A stretch of 64,000 nucleotides of DNA from an uncultured Dorea sp. (GTDB taxonomy: Bacteria > Bacillota > Clostridia > Lachnospirales > Lachnospiraceae). Below the pieces are notes generated by a model. It was not told where the DNA came from, searched no databases, and saw only the letters and a program-made list of their open reading frames with translations. A program made the position numbers and the translations under genes. The DNA lies in contig NZ_CAKRAH010000009.1 in NCBI RefSeq assembly GCF_934294775.1, forward strand, positions 1 to 64,000. Direction: 5' to 3'. Shown piece after piece: positions 1-7,434 of this stretch. Every line of letters starts with the position of its first letter. The stretch's first letter is position 1.

Positions 1-930
1 ATTCCACTGTATTCTTATCTGGGTGGAGCGAATGTCAAAAAGCTTCCGGTTCCGATGATGAATATCATGAATGGCGGAAGACACGCAGATAATACGATCG
101 ATATACAGGAATTCATGATCATGCCGGTAGGAGCAAAAGACTTCCGGAGCGGGCTTCAGATGTGTGCGGAAATCTATCATGAATTAAAGGAGATCTTGAA
201 AAGCCAGGAATACAGTACAGCAGTCGGGGATGAGGGTGGCTTTGCATCGGATTTTCATAATGCTGATGAAGTCCTGCGTATGCTGGTGAGGGCAACGGAA
301 AAAGCAGGATATAAGCCCGGCGAAGAGATCTCGATTGCACTGGATGTGGCAGCATCGGAGTTATATGATAAAAACTTTAGAAAATACGTCTTTGACGGAG
401 AGGCAAGAAAAAAAGGATATAAAGTCGTGCGTTCTTCGGAAGAGTTAATAGATTATTATGAAGAGCTGATTGAGTCGTATCCGGTGGTATCTATTGAAGA
501 TCCGCTGGATGAAGATGATTGGGAAGGATGGAAGACGCTGACAGACAGACTTGGGGACCGGGTACAGCTCGTTGGAGATGACTTGTTCGTAACCAATACC
601 AGACGATTAAGAAAAGGAATTGAACGGAAGGCGGCAAATGCAATCCTGATCAAGGTAAATCAGATCGGAACACTTACAGAAGCTTTCGAGGCGGTGAAAA
701 TGGCACAAAAGGCAGGATATCAGACGATCATATCCCACAGATCGGGTGAAACTGCAGATACGTTCATTGCGGATATTGCGGTGGCTGCTGAAGCCGGACA
801 GATCAAGACCGGTGCACCGTGCAGATCGGAACGGGTGGAGAAGTATAACCAGCTCCTTCGCATTGAGGAGCGGCTGGGAGATGTGGCAGAATATGAGAAT
901 CCGTTCGAGGTGGAGCCTGTGATTGATTAA
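1..930 (+). CDS. eno: Enolase, 5' truncated by window edge
   Basis: Phosphopyruvate hydratase of glycolysis, converting 2-phosphoglycerate to phosphoenolpyruvate in the cytosol. The reading frame is open from base 1, so roughly the first quarter of the protein lies outside the window. Family landmarks are the metal and substrate region (MNGGRHADN, then SIEDPLDEDDW), the enolase signature around ILIKVNQIGTLTE with the catalytic lysine in KVNQ, and the C-terminal SHRSGETAD and IKTGAPCRSER motifs. The protein ends at the TAA at 928-930. An in-frame ATG at 55 is internal, because conserved enolase sequence continues upstream of it. No intrinsic terminator is visible before the secG promoter. Confidence 0.97.
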   Translation: MPLYSYLGGANVKKLPVPMMNIMNGGRHADNTIDIQEFMIMPVGAKDFRSGLQMCAEIYHELKEILKSQEYSTAVGDEGGFASDFHNADEVLRMLVRATEKAGYKPGEEISIALDVAASELYDKNFRKYVFDGEARKKGYKVVRSSEELIDYYEELIESYPVVSIEDPLDEDDWEGWKTLTDRLGDRVQLVGDDLFVTNTRRLRKGIERKAANAILIKVNQIGTLTEAFEAVKMAQKAGYQTIISHRSGETADTFIADIAVAAEAGQIKTGAPCRSERVEKYNQLLRIEERLGDVAEYENPFEVEPVID

Positions 931-963
931 TACAAAATTTGCAAAGATTCGTATGAGATTGAC

Positions 964-992
964 TTGCCTTATTGAAGCTTCTGTGCTAGAAT
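964..992 (+). promoter_or_regulatory. sigma-A promoter of secG
   Basis: TTGCCT (964-969), 17-nt spacer, TAGAAT (987-992). A second -35-like TTGACT overlaps at 959 but would give a 22-nt spacer. The secG ribosome site GGAGGTG follows at 1011. Confidence 0.6.
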
Positions 993-1023
993 AAATTTGG
1001 TTTATCCGCAGGAGGTGTGAATA

Positions 1024-1266
1024 GTGGACATTTTGAAGATTGTATTAATGATAATATTTGCAATAGACTGTATCGCATTAACAGCTATCGTGTTGATGCA
1101 GGAAGGTAAGTCAGCTGGGCTTGGTGCCATTAGTGGTATCGCTGATACTTACTGGGGACAGAACAAGGGACGTTCTATGGAAGGTGCGCTGGTGAAGTCA
1201 ACAAAATTCCTTGCGATTCTGTTTATTGTACTGGCAGCAGTGTTGAATTTGAAAGTATTTGCGTAG
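1024..1266 (+). CDS. secG: Preprotein translocase subunit SecG
   Basis: Small integral membrane subunit of the SecYEG channel. The 80 residues form two hydrophobic segments (about 2-23 and 60-79) joined by a loop with the family-typical LMQEGKSAGLGAISG and a short polar stretch, which matches SecG in length and layout. Translation starts at GTG 1024, placed correctly after GGAGGTG at 1011-1017. It is followed by an intrinsic terminator and is probably monocistronic. The order secG-rnr-smpB is common in Firmicutes and supports the call. Confidence 0.93.
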   Translation: MDILKIVLMIIFAIDCIALTAIVLMQEGKSAGLGAISGIADTYWGQNKGRSMEGALVKSTKFLAILFIVLAAVLNLKVFA

Positions 1267-1292
1267 GATAAAGCATATTTTTAAGACATGAG

Positions 1293-1324
1293 AGGGACAC
1301 TCCTGTATGGGAGGGTCCCTTTTT
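1293..1324 (+). terminator. Intrinsic terminator after secG
   Basis: AGGGAC...GTCCCT stem with an inner CTCC/GGAG continuation, closing onto TTTTT (1320-1324). Confidence 0.85.
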
Positions 1325-1328
1325 CAGA

Positions 1329-1418
1329 TACCATAGTATGCAAGAGAAGTTAGCAGTGGCAAGTTCTATGTATCGCCACGCGTTCGGAAGAAGCTGCCGG
1401 TGGCAGGTTCTGTAGATA
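1329..1418 (+). repeat. Dispersed hairpin repeat, B-type then A-type unit
   Basis: Two adjacent imperfect palindromes between the secG terminator and rnr. The B-type unit (1329-1373) has the head CCATAGTATGCAAGAGAAG and tail AAGTTCTATGTAT. The A-type unit (1380-1418) has the head GCGTTCGGAAGAAG, core CTGCCGGTGGCAG and tail GTTCTGTAGAT. Each folds as a short hairpin with a three-base loop and no U-tract. Related units occur at five other intergenic sites in this window. Confidence 0.8.
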
Positions 1419-1440
1419 TATACATGCAAAGGAGCAGAAA

Positions 1441-3597
1441 ATGAGTAATAAATTCGAAAAAAGAAAAAAAGTGGTCTACAGTCTGATCTGTGATGACTTA
1501 TATACGCCAATGAAGTTCAAGGAGCTTGCGATGCTTTTTCGTGTGTCAAAAGAAGAAAGAGATGAATTAAGACAGATCTTAGAAGCTCTGGAGCAGGAAG
1601 GAAAGATCTATCTTTCGAAAAGGGGAAAATACTGCAAAGGACATGCGAAACGTCTGACCGGTGTATTCAGGGCAAGTCTTAAGGGATTTGGATTTGTAGT
1701 ATTGGATGAAGGAGATACTGACGATGTATTCATAGGTGCAGATGATACCTGTGGGGCATTTGACGGGGATCATGTAGAGGTTGTAATCTCAAAAGAACCG
1801 GAAGGAAGAAGCCGGGAAGGAAAGATTGTAAAGATTCTGGAACGTGGAATCCTGAAGGTTGTGGGTCTCTATCAGAAAAAGCCTGGAAAGAATTATGGAT
1901 TTGTGATTCCGGATAATCAGAGGTTTGACCAGGATATCTTTATACCGGTAGAACGGTCAAAGGGGGCTGTAGATGGACATAAGGTTCTTGTGGAATTGAC
2001 ATCTTACGGAGAAGACGGTAAAAAGCCGGAAGGAAAGATTGTAGAAATCATAGGTCATATCAATGATCCGGGTACGGATATCATGTCCATTGTAAAAGGT
2101 TATGATCTTCCGGTGGAATTCCCGGAAAAAGTATTAAAACAAGCAGAACGCGTGGCAAAACCGGTGAGTGAAGCCGATATGAATGGAAGAAAAGACCTGC
2201 GTGACTGGCAGATGGTGACGATTGACGGAGAAGATGCCAAAGACCTGGATGATGCAGTATCCCTTACAAAAGAAGGAGAGAATTATGTTCTTGGTGTGCA
2301 TATCGCAGATGTAACGAATTATGTGCAGGAGAACAGCGCACTGGATAGAGAAGCGTTAGAGCGGGGAACCAGTGTGTATCTGGTAGACCGCGTGATCCCG
2401 ATGCTTCCGCATACATTGTCCAACGGAATGTGTTCGTTGAATGCAGGAGAAGACAGACTTGCACTCAGCTGTATCATGACGGTAGATCCATCCGGAGATG
2501 TGATCGCCCACGAGATTGCGGAGACAGTGATTCATGTAGACAGAAGAATGTCTTATACCAGTGTGAAGAAGATTCTGGCAGATCATGATGAGGCGGAAAT
2601 CGAAGAATATAGAGAACTGGTTCCGATGTTCGAAAGAATGCAGGAACTTTCCGGAATATTAAGAGCAAGAAGAAAAAAACGCGGTTCGATCGACTTTGAT
2701 TTTCCAGAGACGAAGATGATCCTGGATGAACAGGGAAGACCGGTAGACATTAAGCCGTATGACAGAAATGTGGCGACAAAGATCATCGAGGACTTCATGC
2801 TTCTGGCGAATGAAACGGTAGCGGAAGATTATTACTGGCAGGAGCTTCCGTTCGTATACCGTACACATGAAGCACCGGATGAAGAAAAAATCCGGACATT
2901 AGCTACGTTTATCAATAATTTCGGATACTCTATGCACATTGGTGCCAATGAGATCCGGCCAAAAGAAATCCAGAAACTGCTCAGCAAAGTAGAAGATACA
3001 CCGGAAGAAGCCATGATCAGCCGTCTGGCGCTCCGTTCGATGAAGCAGGCAAAATATACGGCAGAAAATGATGGACATTTCGGTCTGGCAGCAAATTATT
3101 ATACACATTTTACCTCACCGATCCGAAGATATCCGGACCTTCAGATTCATCGTATTATCAAGGATAACCTGCGCGGACGGATGAATGAAAGCAAGATTGA
3201 ACATTATCAGTCGATCCTGCCGGAAGTGGCAAAACGTTCCAGCGAGATGGAAAGACGTGCAGATGAGGCGGAGCGTGAGACGATCAAGCTTAAGAAGGTA
3301 GAATATATGCAGGCACATATCGGGGAAATCTTCGAAGGCGTGATCTCGGGAATTACAAAATGGGGCATGTATGTAGAACTTCCAAATACAATAGAAGGGC
3401 TTGTACATGTTACGAATATGACAGATGATCATTATGAATATGATGAGGCAAGATACGAGATGATCGGAATGCATACACGGAAAGTGTATAAGCTTGGTGA
3501 AAAGATTATGATCAAAGTTCTGGATGCAGACCGTCTGATGCGTACGATTGACTTTAAGATTGCAAGCAAGGGGGATATAGAAGATGGCGAAGAGTAA
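1441..3597 (+). CDS. rnr: Ribonuclease R
   Basis: Processive 3'-5' exoribonuclease of the RNB family, degrading structured RNA and, with tmRNA-SmpB, non-stop mRNA. At 718 residues it is of normal length. Order: N-terminal winged-helix-like region (1-65), two cold-shock domains (about 70-220), RNB catalytic domain (about 255-580) with the metal-binding aspartates in DGEDAKDLDDAVSL and the family motif YTHFTSPIRRYPDL, and a C-terminal S1 domain (about 625-710, starting GEIFEGVISGITKWG). ATG 1441 follows GGAG at 1431. The last 14 nt overlap smpB, implying translational coupling with its trans-translation partner. The tail after the S1 domain is short. Confidence 0.97.
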   Translation: MSNKFEKRKKVVYSLICDDLYTPMKFKELAMLFRVSKEERDELRQILEALEQEGKIYLSKRGKYCKGHAKRLTGVFRASLKGFGFVVLDEGDTDDVFIGADDTCGAFDGDHVEVVISKEPEGRSREGKIVKILERGILKVVGLYQKKPGKNYGFVIPDNQRFDQDIFIPVERSKGAVDGHKVLVELTSYGEDGKKPEGKIVEIIGHINDPGTDIMSIVKGYDLPVEFPEKVLKQAERVAKPVSEADMNGRKDLRDWQMVTIDGEDAKDLDDAVSLTKEGENYVLGVHIADVTNYVQENSALDREALERGTSVYLVDRVIPMLPHTLSNGMCSLNAGEDRLALSCIMTVDPSGDVIAHEIAETVIHVDRRMSYTSVKKILADHDEAEIEEYRELVPMFERMQELSGILRARRKKRGSIDFDFPETKMILDEQGRPVDIKPYDRNVATKIIEDFMLLANETVAEDYYWQELPFVYRTHEAPDEEKIRTLATFINNFGYSMHIGANEIRPKEIQKLLSKVEDTPEEAMISRLALRSMKQAKYTAENDGHFGLAANYYTHFTSPIRRYPDLQIHRIIKDNLRGRMNESKIEHYQSILPEVAKRSSEMERRADEAERETIKLKKVEYMQAHIGEIFEGVISGITKWGMYVELPNTIEGLVHVTNMTDDHYEYDEARYEMIGMHTRKVYKLGEKIMIKVLDADRLMRTIDFKIASKGDIEDGEE

Positions 3598-4048
3598 TGA
3601 CAAGATGGTTGCGAATAACAAAAAAGCATATCATGATTATTTTATACTGGAAAAATATGAGACAGGAATTGCACTGCACGGGACGGAAGTAAAGTCCTTA
3701 AGAATGGGAAAGTGCAGCATCAAAGAATCATTTATCCGTATTGAAAATGGAGAAGTCTTTATCTATGGCATGCATATCAGCCCATATGAAAAGGGTAATA
3801 TTTTTAATAAAGATCCGCTCAGAGTCCGTAAGCTTTTGCTTCATAAGTCAGAAATCAATAAACTGATCGGAAAGACAAAAGAAAAGGGAATGGCGATCGT
3901 TCCTCTGAAGGTATATTTTAAAGGAAGCCTTGTAAAAGTAGAGATTGGTCTTGCAAAAGGTAAGAAATTGTACGATAAACGTCAAGATATTGCAAAGAAA
4001 GACCAGAGACGTGAAGCAGAACGTGACTATAAGATGAAGCTTCGCTAG
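3584..4048 (+). CDS. smpB: SsrA-binding protein SmpB
   Basis: Binds the tRNA-like domain of tmRNA and delivers it to stalled ribosomes. At 154 residues it is typical. Motifs seen: NKKAYHDYFILEKYETGIALHGTEVKSLR near the start (given here as the known N-terminal SmpB block, residues about 13-41), YGMHISPYEKGN, and the lysine/arginine-rich C-terminal tail (KKLYDKRQDIAKKDQRREAERD) that inserts in the mRNA channel. It overlaps rnr by 14 nt and is probably co-transcribed with it. The tmRNA gene lies 2.7 kb downstream, separated by an unknown gene and an ammonium transporter. Confidence 0.97.
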   Translation: MAKSNDKMVANNKKAYHDYFILEKYETGIALHGTEVKSLRMGKCSIKESFIRIENGEVFIYGMHISPYEKGNIFNKDPLRVRKLLLHKSEINKLIGKTKEKGMAIVPLKVYFKGSLVKVEIGLAKGKKLYDKRQDIAKKDQRREAERDYKMKLR

Positions 4049-4128
4049 AGTGTGACATATATTTTGCAGGAATAATTTTTCAGACATGCTCTAGAATAGA
4101 TTAGGATTGAACAGGGAGAAGACAGGAT

Positions 4129-4362
4129 ATGGTACCTACAAAGAAGGAAGAATTAAGAAAACTGGTTACACAGACAACCATGGAGACATATGAAGAACTG
4201 ACACCACATCTGGTGCAGATGATTAATGACACAGCAGCAAATCCGGAACTTACCGATGCACAGAAGCAGGATGAAATCTCTTTACATATGATGGGGTTTG
4301 TAAAATCATGCACCAATGAGATCATTATAGAAGTATTAGCAGACATCCTTGGGCTTGAGTAA
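4129..4362 (+). CDS. Small unknown soluble protein (77 aa)
   Basis: Family not recognised. The 77 residues are strongly helical, acidic at the C-terminus and lack a signal peptide or membrane segment. The sequence looks like one compact helical bundle (TYEELTPHLVQMINDTAANPELT, then a second helix ending ADILGLE). Start ATG 4129 follows GGGAGAAGACAGGAT, a reasonable ribosome site. It lies 80 nt after smpB with no clear terminator between and could be on the smpB transcript. A TAGAAT at 4092 is a possible -10 without a good -35. Coding status is supported by the ribosome site and codon usage like the neighbours. Confidence 0.7.
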   Translation: MVPTKKEELRKLVTQTTMETYEELTPHLVQMINDTAANPELTDAQKQDEISLHMMGFVKSCTNEIIIEVLADILGLE

Positions 4363-4458
4363 GTGAAAAATATAGAGAAAAATAAACGGGAAAATAATTA
4401 GTCATTGTTGGAAATGTACGAAAATGCATTTTGGACAAACAAAAAGTCAGAAATCTTC

Positions 4459-4487
4459 TTGACAAAAAAAGTTTACGGGGGTAAACT
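4459..4487 (+). promoter_or_regulatory. Consensus promoter with palindromic operator upstream of amt
   Basis: TTGACA (4459-4464), 17-nt spacer, TAAACT (4482-4487). The spacer and -10 are covered by a perfect dyad, AGTTTAC-N4-GTAAACT (4470-4487). TTAC-N4-GTAA has the half-site spacing of BlaI/CopY-type operators, but the regulator is not in the window and this assignment is inference. Confidence 0.65.
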
Positions 4488-4506
4488 ACGGGACATAAAA
4501 GCAAGG

Positions 4507-4548
4507 GCGCTTCGAAAGATAACATTTCGAGGCGCTTTTCTTTTTTTG
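4507..4548 (+). terminator. Terminator 1 in the amt leader
   Basis: An 11-bp stem (4507-4517 with 4525-4535, one G-U), a 7-nt loop and a T-rich tail to 4547. It lies only about 15 nt after the predicted start site of the promoter at 4459, so it would end transcription almost at once unless regulated. Confidence 0.85.
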
Positions 4549-4605
4549 TAAGATAACTGCCGGGAGCTGTCTGTGGCAATTCCCTGCGGATGCATGATAA
4601 CACAA

Positions 4606-4653
4606 GGGCGTGTATATTCTGTGAGTCGGCCACAGAAGGTACACGCTCTTTTT
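4606..4653 (+). terminator. Terminator 2 in the amt leader
   Basis: GGGCGTGTA...TACACGCTC stem (4606-4614 with 4640-4648) capped by CTGTG/CACAG, followed by TTTTT. Second terminator in tandem before amt, spaced by about 57 nt that can form a weak GGGA/TCCC stem. Confidence 0.8.
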
Positions 4654-4744
4654 GTTTGAAGGTTGTTGTCATGTATCCGAAAGGAACTGGCGGAGGCGGG
4701 GAAAGGACGTTATCGTACATCTGAAGGATGAAGGAGGTAACATT

Positions 4745-6499
4745 ATGACGAAAGAAGTATTAACGGCCATACAGGAAGCTGTAGGCACACAGGTATTTGG
4801 AATATGGTTCCTGATCGGTGCGGCTTTTGTATTTTTTATGCAGGCAGGATTTGCAATGGTAGAGGCAGGATTTACCAGAGCAAAGAATGCAGGTAACATT
4901 ATCATGAAGAACCTGATGGACTTTTGTATAGGAACTTGTGTATTTATCCCACTGGGATTTGGAATTTTACTTGGAGAGGATGCACTTGGAGGATTTATCG
5001 GAGTACCGACACTTGGAATCTTTACCGATTATGCACATTTTGACTGGTCTAACTTCGTATTTAACCTTGTGTTCTGCGCAACAACAGCAACCATCGTATC
5101 CGGAGCAATGGCAGAAAGAACCAAGTTCTTATCTTATTGTATTTATTCAGCAGTCATTTCAGCAGTTGTATATCCGATCGAGGCTCACTGGATCTGGGGC
5201 GGCGGCTGGCTTGCAAGCTTAGGCTTTCATGATTTTGCAGGTTCTGCGGCAATACATATGGTAGGTGGAACAACCGCATTTATCGGAGCTGCTCTGGAAG
5301 GAGCCAGAATTGGTAAATTTACAAGAGACAAAGATGGAAAAGTTACAAAAGTACATGCATTTCCAGGACATAACCTTGTAATCGGTGCACTTGGATGCTT
5401 TATCCTCTGGTTTGGATGGTATGGATTCAACGGTGCAGCGGCATCTACAGGATCCCAGCTTGCTTCAATCTTTATGGCAACTACGATCGCACCGGCAATT
5501 GCAACCGTTGTATGTATGGTATTTACATGGTTAAAATATGGAAAACCAGATGTATCTATGTGTCTGAATGCTTCCCTTGCAGGACTGGTAGCAATTACAG
5601 CTCCTTGTGATGTGGTAGATGCAGCAGGTGCTGTTATCATTGGTGCCGTAGCCGGATTGTTAGTTGTATTTGGCGTATGGTTCTGTGATTATGTGGCACA
5701 TGTAGATGACCCGGTTGGTGCTGTTGCAGTACATTGCTTAAATGGTATCTGGGGTACGATCGCAGTCGGACTTTTTGCAACAAAGAGTGCACCAGAGTGT
5801 ACCATCAAAGGCCTGTTCTATGGTGGTGGTTTCCATCAGCTGGGATTACAGCTTCTTGGTGTTGTAACTGTTATGGCATGGACGATCGTTACGATGACAA
5901 TCGTATTCAAAGTAATCGATAAGACAATCGGACTCAGAGTTACTGAAGAAGAGGAAATCGTAGGTCTGGATGTGAAAGAACATGGTCTTGCATCTGCATA
6001 CGCAGGATTCAGTTTGATGGATATCACAGAAGGAAGCATGAGTATCAATGAAAATACAGAGCTTGGTGAGAATGATTACGATGAAGCAACAGAAGCTCAG
6101 AGAGCAGCAGCTATCAAAGTGGCAGCTCCGGTAGATCCAGAGACAGGAATCCACAAAGTGGTTATTATCGCAAAACTTTCAAGATATGAGAAACTGAAGA
6201 GTGCCTTAAATGATCTTGGAGTAACTGGAATGACTGTTACACAGGTTATGGGATGTGGAGTCCAGAAAGGTGCCGGCGAGAAATATCGTGGTGTTGAAAT
6301 GGACGTAACCGTACTTCCAAAAGTAAAAGTAGAAGTTATCGTAGGAAGCATTCCGGTAGAAAAAGTCATCGATACTGTTAAGAGAACACTCTACACAGGA
6401 CATGTTGGAGATGGTAAGATCTTCGTTTACAATGTACAGAAAGTTGTAAAAGTACGTACAGGTGAGGAAGATTATGACGCATTAAGAGATGTGGAATAA
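4745..6499 (+). CDS. amt: Ammonium transporter fused to a P-II domain
   Basis: Channel-type ammonium transporter (Amt/MEP/Rh) carrying its own P-II regulator. Start ATG 4745 is preferred because AAGGAGG sits 8 nt upstream; the frame is open further 5'. The 584 residues comprise an Amt body (about 1-410) with many membrane segments and both pore histidines in context (AAIHMVGGTT and VHCLNGIWGT), a linker (about 415-470), and a C-terminal GlnB/GlnK-like domain (about 475-580). The P-II part keeps KLKSALNDLGV, KYRGVEM in the T-loop and the ATP-binding GHVGDGKIFVYNV. The residue equal to the uridylylated Tyr51 of classical P-II is Met, so that modification is not expected. It is followed by its own terminator. 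Confidence 0.93.
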   Translation: MTKEVLTAIQEAVGTQVFGIWFLIGAAFVFFMQAGFAMVEAGFTRAKNAGNIIMKNLMDFCIGTCVFIPLGFGILLGEDALGGFIGVPTLGIFTDYAHFDWSNFVFNLVFCATTATIVSGAMAERTKFLSYCIYSAVISAVVYPIEAHWIWGGGWLASLGFHDFAGSAAIHMVGGTTAFIGAALEGARIGKFTRDKDGKVTKVHAFPGHNLVIGALGCFILWFGWYGFNGAAASTGSQLASIFMATTIAPAIATVVCMVFTWLKYGKPDVSMCLNASLAGLVAITAPCDVVDAAGAVIIGAVAGLLVVFGVWFCDYVAHVDDPVGAVAVHCLNGIWGTIAVGLFATKSAPECTIKGLFYGGGFHQLGLQLLGVVTVMAWTIVTMTIVFKVIDKTIGLRVTEEEEIVGLDVKEHGLASAYAGFSLMDITEGSMSINENTELGENDYDEATEAQRAAAIKVAAPVDPETGIHKVVIIAKLSRYEKLKSALNDLGVTGMTVTQVMGCGVQKGAGEKYRGVEMDVTVLPKVKVEVIVGSIPVEKVIDTVKRTLYTGHVGDGKIFVYNVQKVVKVRTGEEDYDALRDVE

Positions 6500-6536
6500 A
6501 AGAGAATTATAAAGATCAGAAATGACTGATAATGGA

Positions 6537-6586
6537 GACAGCTGTTATGATAGAGAGAAATTTCTATATGGCAGCTGTCTTTTTTA
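6537..6586 (+). terminator. Intrinsic terminator after amt
   Basis: GACAGCTG (6537-6544) pairs with CAGCTGTC (6572-6579) and is followed by seven T. The large loop can form an inner AGAAAT/ATTTCT-type stem. Confidence 0.8.
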
Positions 6587-6591
6587 TGCAA

Positions 6592-6681
6592 AGTATTCGA
6601 AAGAAGCTGCCAGTGGCAGGTTCTGTAGATGTCAAAGCAAGCAAGAGAAGCTTTCAGTAACAGGTTCTCTGTGTTTTAGAA
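6592..6681 (+). repeat. Dispersed hairpin repeat, A-type then B-type unit
   Basis: A-type unit (6592-6632: ATTCGAAAGAAG head, CTGCCAGTGGCAG core, GTTCTGTAGAT tail) followed by a diverged B-type unit (6633-6681: GCAAGAGAAG head, AGGTTCTCTGTGTT tail). It lies between the amt terminator and the ssrA promoter. Confidence 0.78.
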
Positions 6682-6700
6682 AAGAATTGAAGCAGTATGC

Positions 6701-6729
6701 TTGACATAAAGAGATTCTGGCACTATAAT
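6701..6729 (+). promoter_or_regulatory. Consensus promoter of ssrA
   Basis: Perfect TTGACA (6701-6706), 17-nt spacer, perfect TATAAT (6724-6729). It predicts a start near 6736 and a short 5' leader of about 40 nt to be removed by RNase P, as expected for a strongly expressed stable RNA. Confidence 0.92.
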
Positions 6730-6776
6730 AAAATTTACCTAAAAGACAGTCTGCAAACCAGAAAAGCAACAATTCA

Positions 6777-7121
6777 GGGCTTGTACTGGTTTCGACGGGG
6801 GTCTGGAAGTTGGAGAAGCCATCCGTAGTGGGACACTACGTTAAAAGTTCCATCTAAATATAAACGCAGACAATGAATTAGCGTACGCAGCCTAATTAGG
6901 CAGCAGTCGGCCCCGGATCATCCGCTGTCCGGGTCACCGGCTTCAAACAGGCGGAGCACTTCGTTTCCAAAGCTTTGAGGAAATGGAAGAATTTATGAAG
7001 CTACTAAAGTGTGTAACCTGTCATTAGGTGACGCATGGAGGGAATGTCAGAATAATGACTGTGATGGGAGATGCTCGAATGGATGGGCTTTCGGACGCGG
7101 GTTCAACTCCCGCCAGGTCCA
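6777..7121 (+). ncRNA. ssrA: tmRNA
   Basis: Transfer-messenger RNA that rescues stalled ribosomes with SmpB. The 5' acceptor strand GGGCTTG (6777-6783) pairs with CAGGTCC (7114-7120). The tRNA-like 5' block continues ACTGGTTTCGACGGGG, and the T-arm GCGGGTTCAACTCCCGC ends the molecule. The tag reading frame GCA GAC AAT GAA TTA GCG TAC GCA GCC TAA begins at 6866, giving the tag (A)ADNELAYAA. The CCA end is not encoded: A7121 is followed by CTA. A strong terminator follows. Confidence 0.97.
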
Positions 7122-7126
7122 CTAAA

Positions 7127-7173
7127 AAAATATCCCGGAATTCTTAGTTGTAAGAGTCCCGGGATATTTTTTT
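7127..7173 (+). terminator. Intrinsic terminator after ssrA
   Basis: AAAATATCCCGG paired with CCGGGATATTTT, with an inner TTCTTA/TAAGAG stem, then TTTT. A long stable hairpin directly after the tmRNA 3' end. Confidence 0.92.
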
Positions 7174-7175
7174 GT

Positions 7176-7222
7176 ACCAAAGTATGCAAGAGAAGCTGCC
7201 AGTGGCAGGTTCTCTGTATTAG
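7176..7222 (+). repeat. Dispersed hairpin repeat, single B-type unit
   Basis: Best-preserved B-type unit: head ACCAAAGTATGCAAGAGAAG, core CTGCCAGTGGCAG, tail GTTCTCTGTATTAG. AGAGAA pairs with TTCTCT around a one-base mismatch and the CTGCC/GGCAG stem. The following 212 nt before the ApbE gene are AT-rich, with only a weak promoter-like TTGATA at 7342. Confidence 0.85.
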
Positions 7223-7434
7223 AACATAATGAATGATAATGAGAATAAATATCAAAATAAAGAAAAGTAATTGCGCTTCTAAAAAAGCTATGCTACATTT
7301 ATTGAGTTAGAAGCGTGCAACAAAAGTTCGATAGACTAACTTGATAAATATATGTTGGTTTAACAATATAAAGAAATTATCACAGATAGTCTGAAAAGCT
7401 TGAGGATATAAAAAGACAAAACAAGGATAAAAGT

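Noticed and set aside
3115..3621. 168-codon minus-strand open frame
   Set aside because: Lies inside rnr and smpB, which are certain; codon use and lack of a ribosome site mark it as a shadow.
6522..6704. 60-codon plus-strand open frame after amt
   Set aside because: It runs through the amt terminator, two repeat units and into the ssrA promoter, and lacks a ribosome site.
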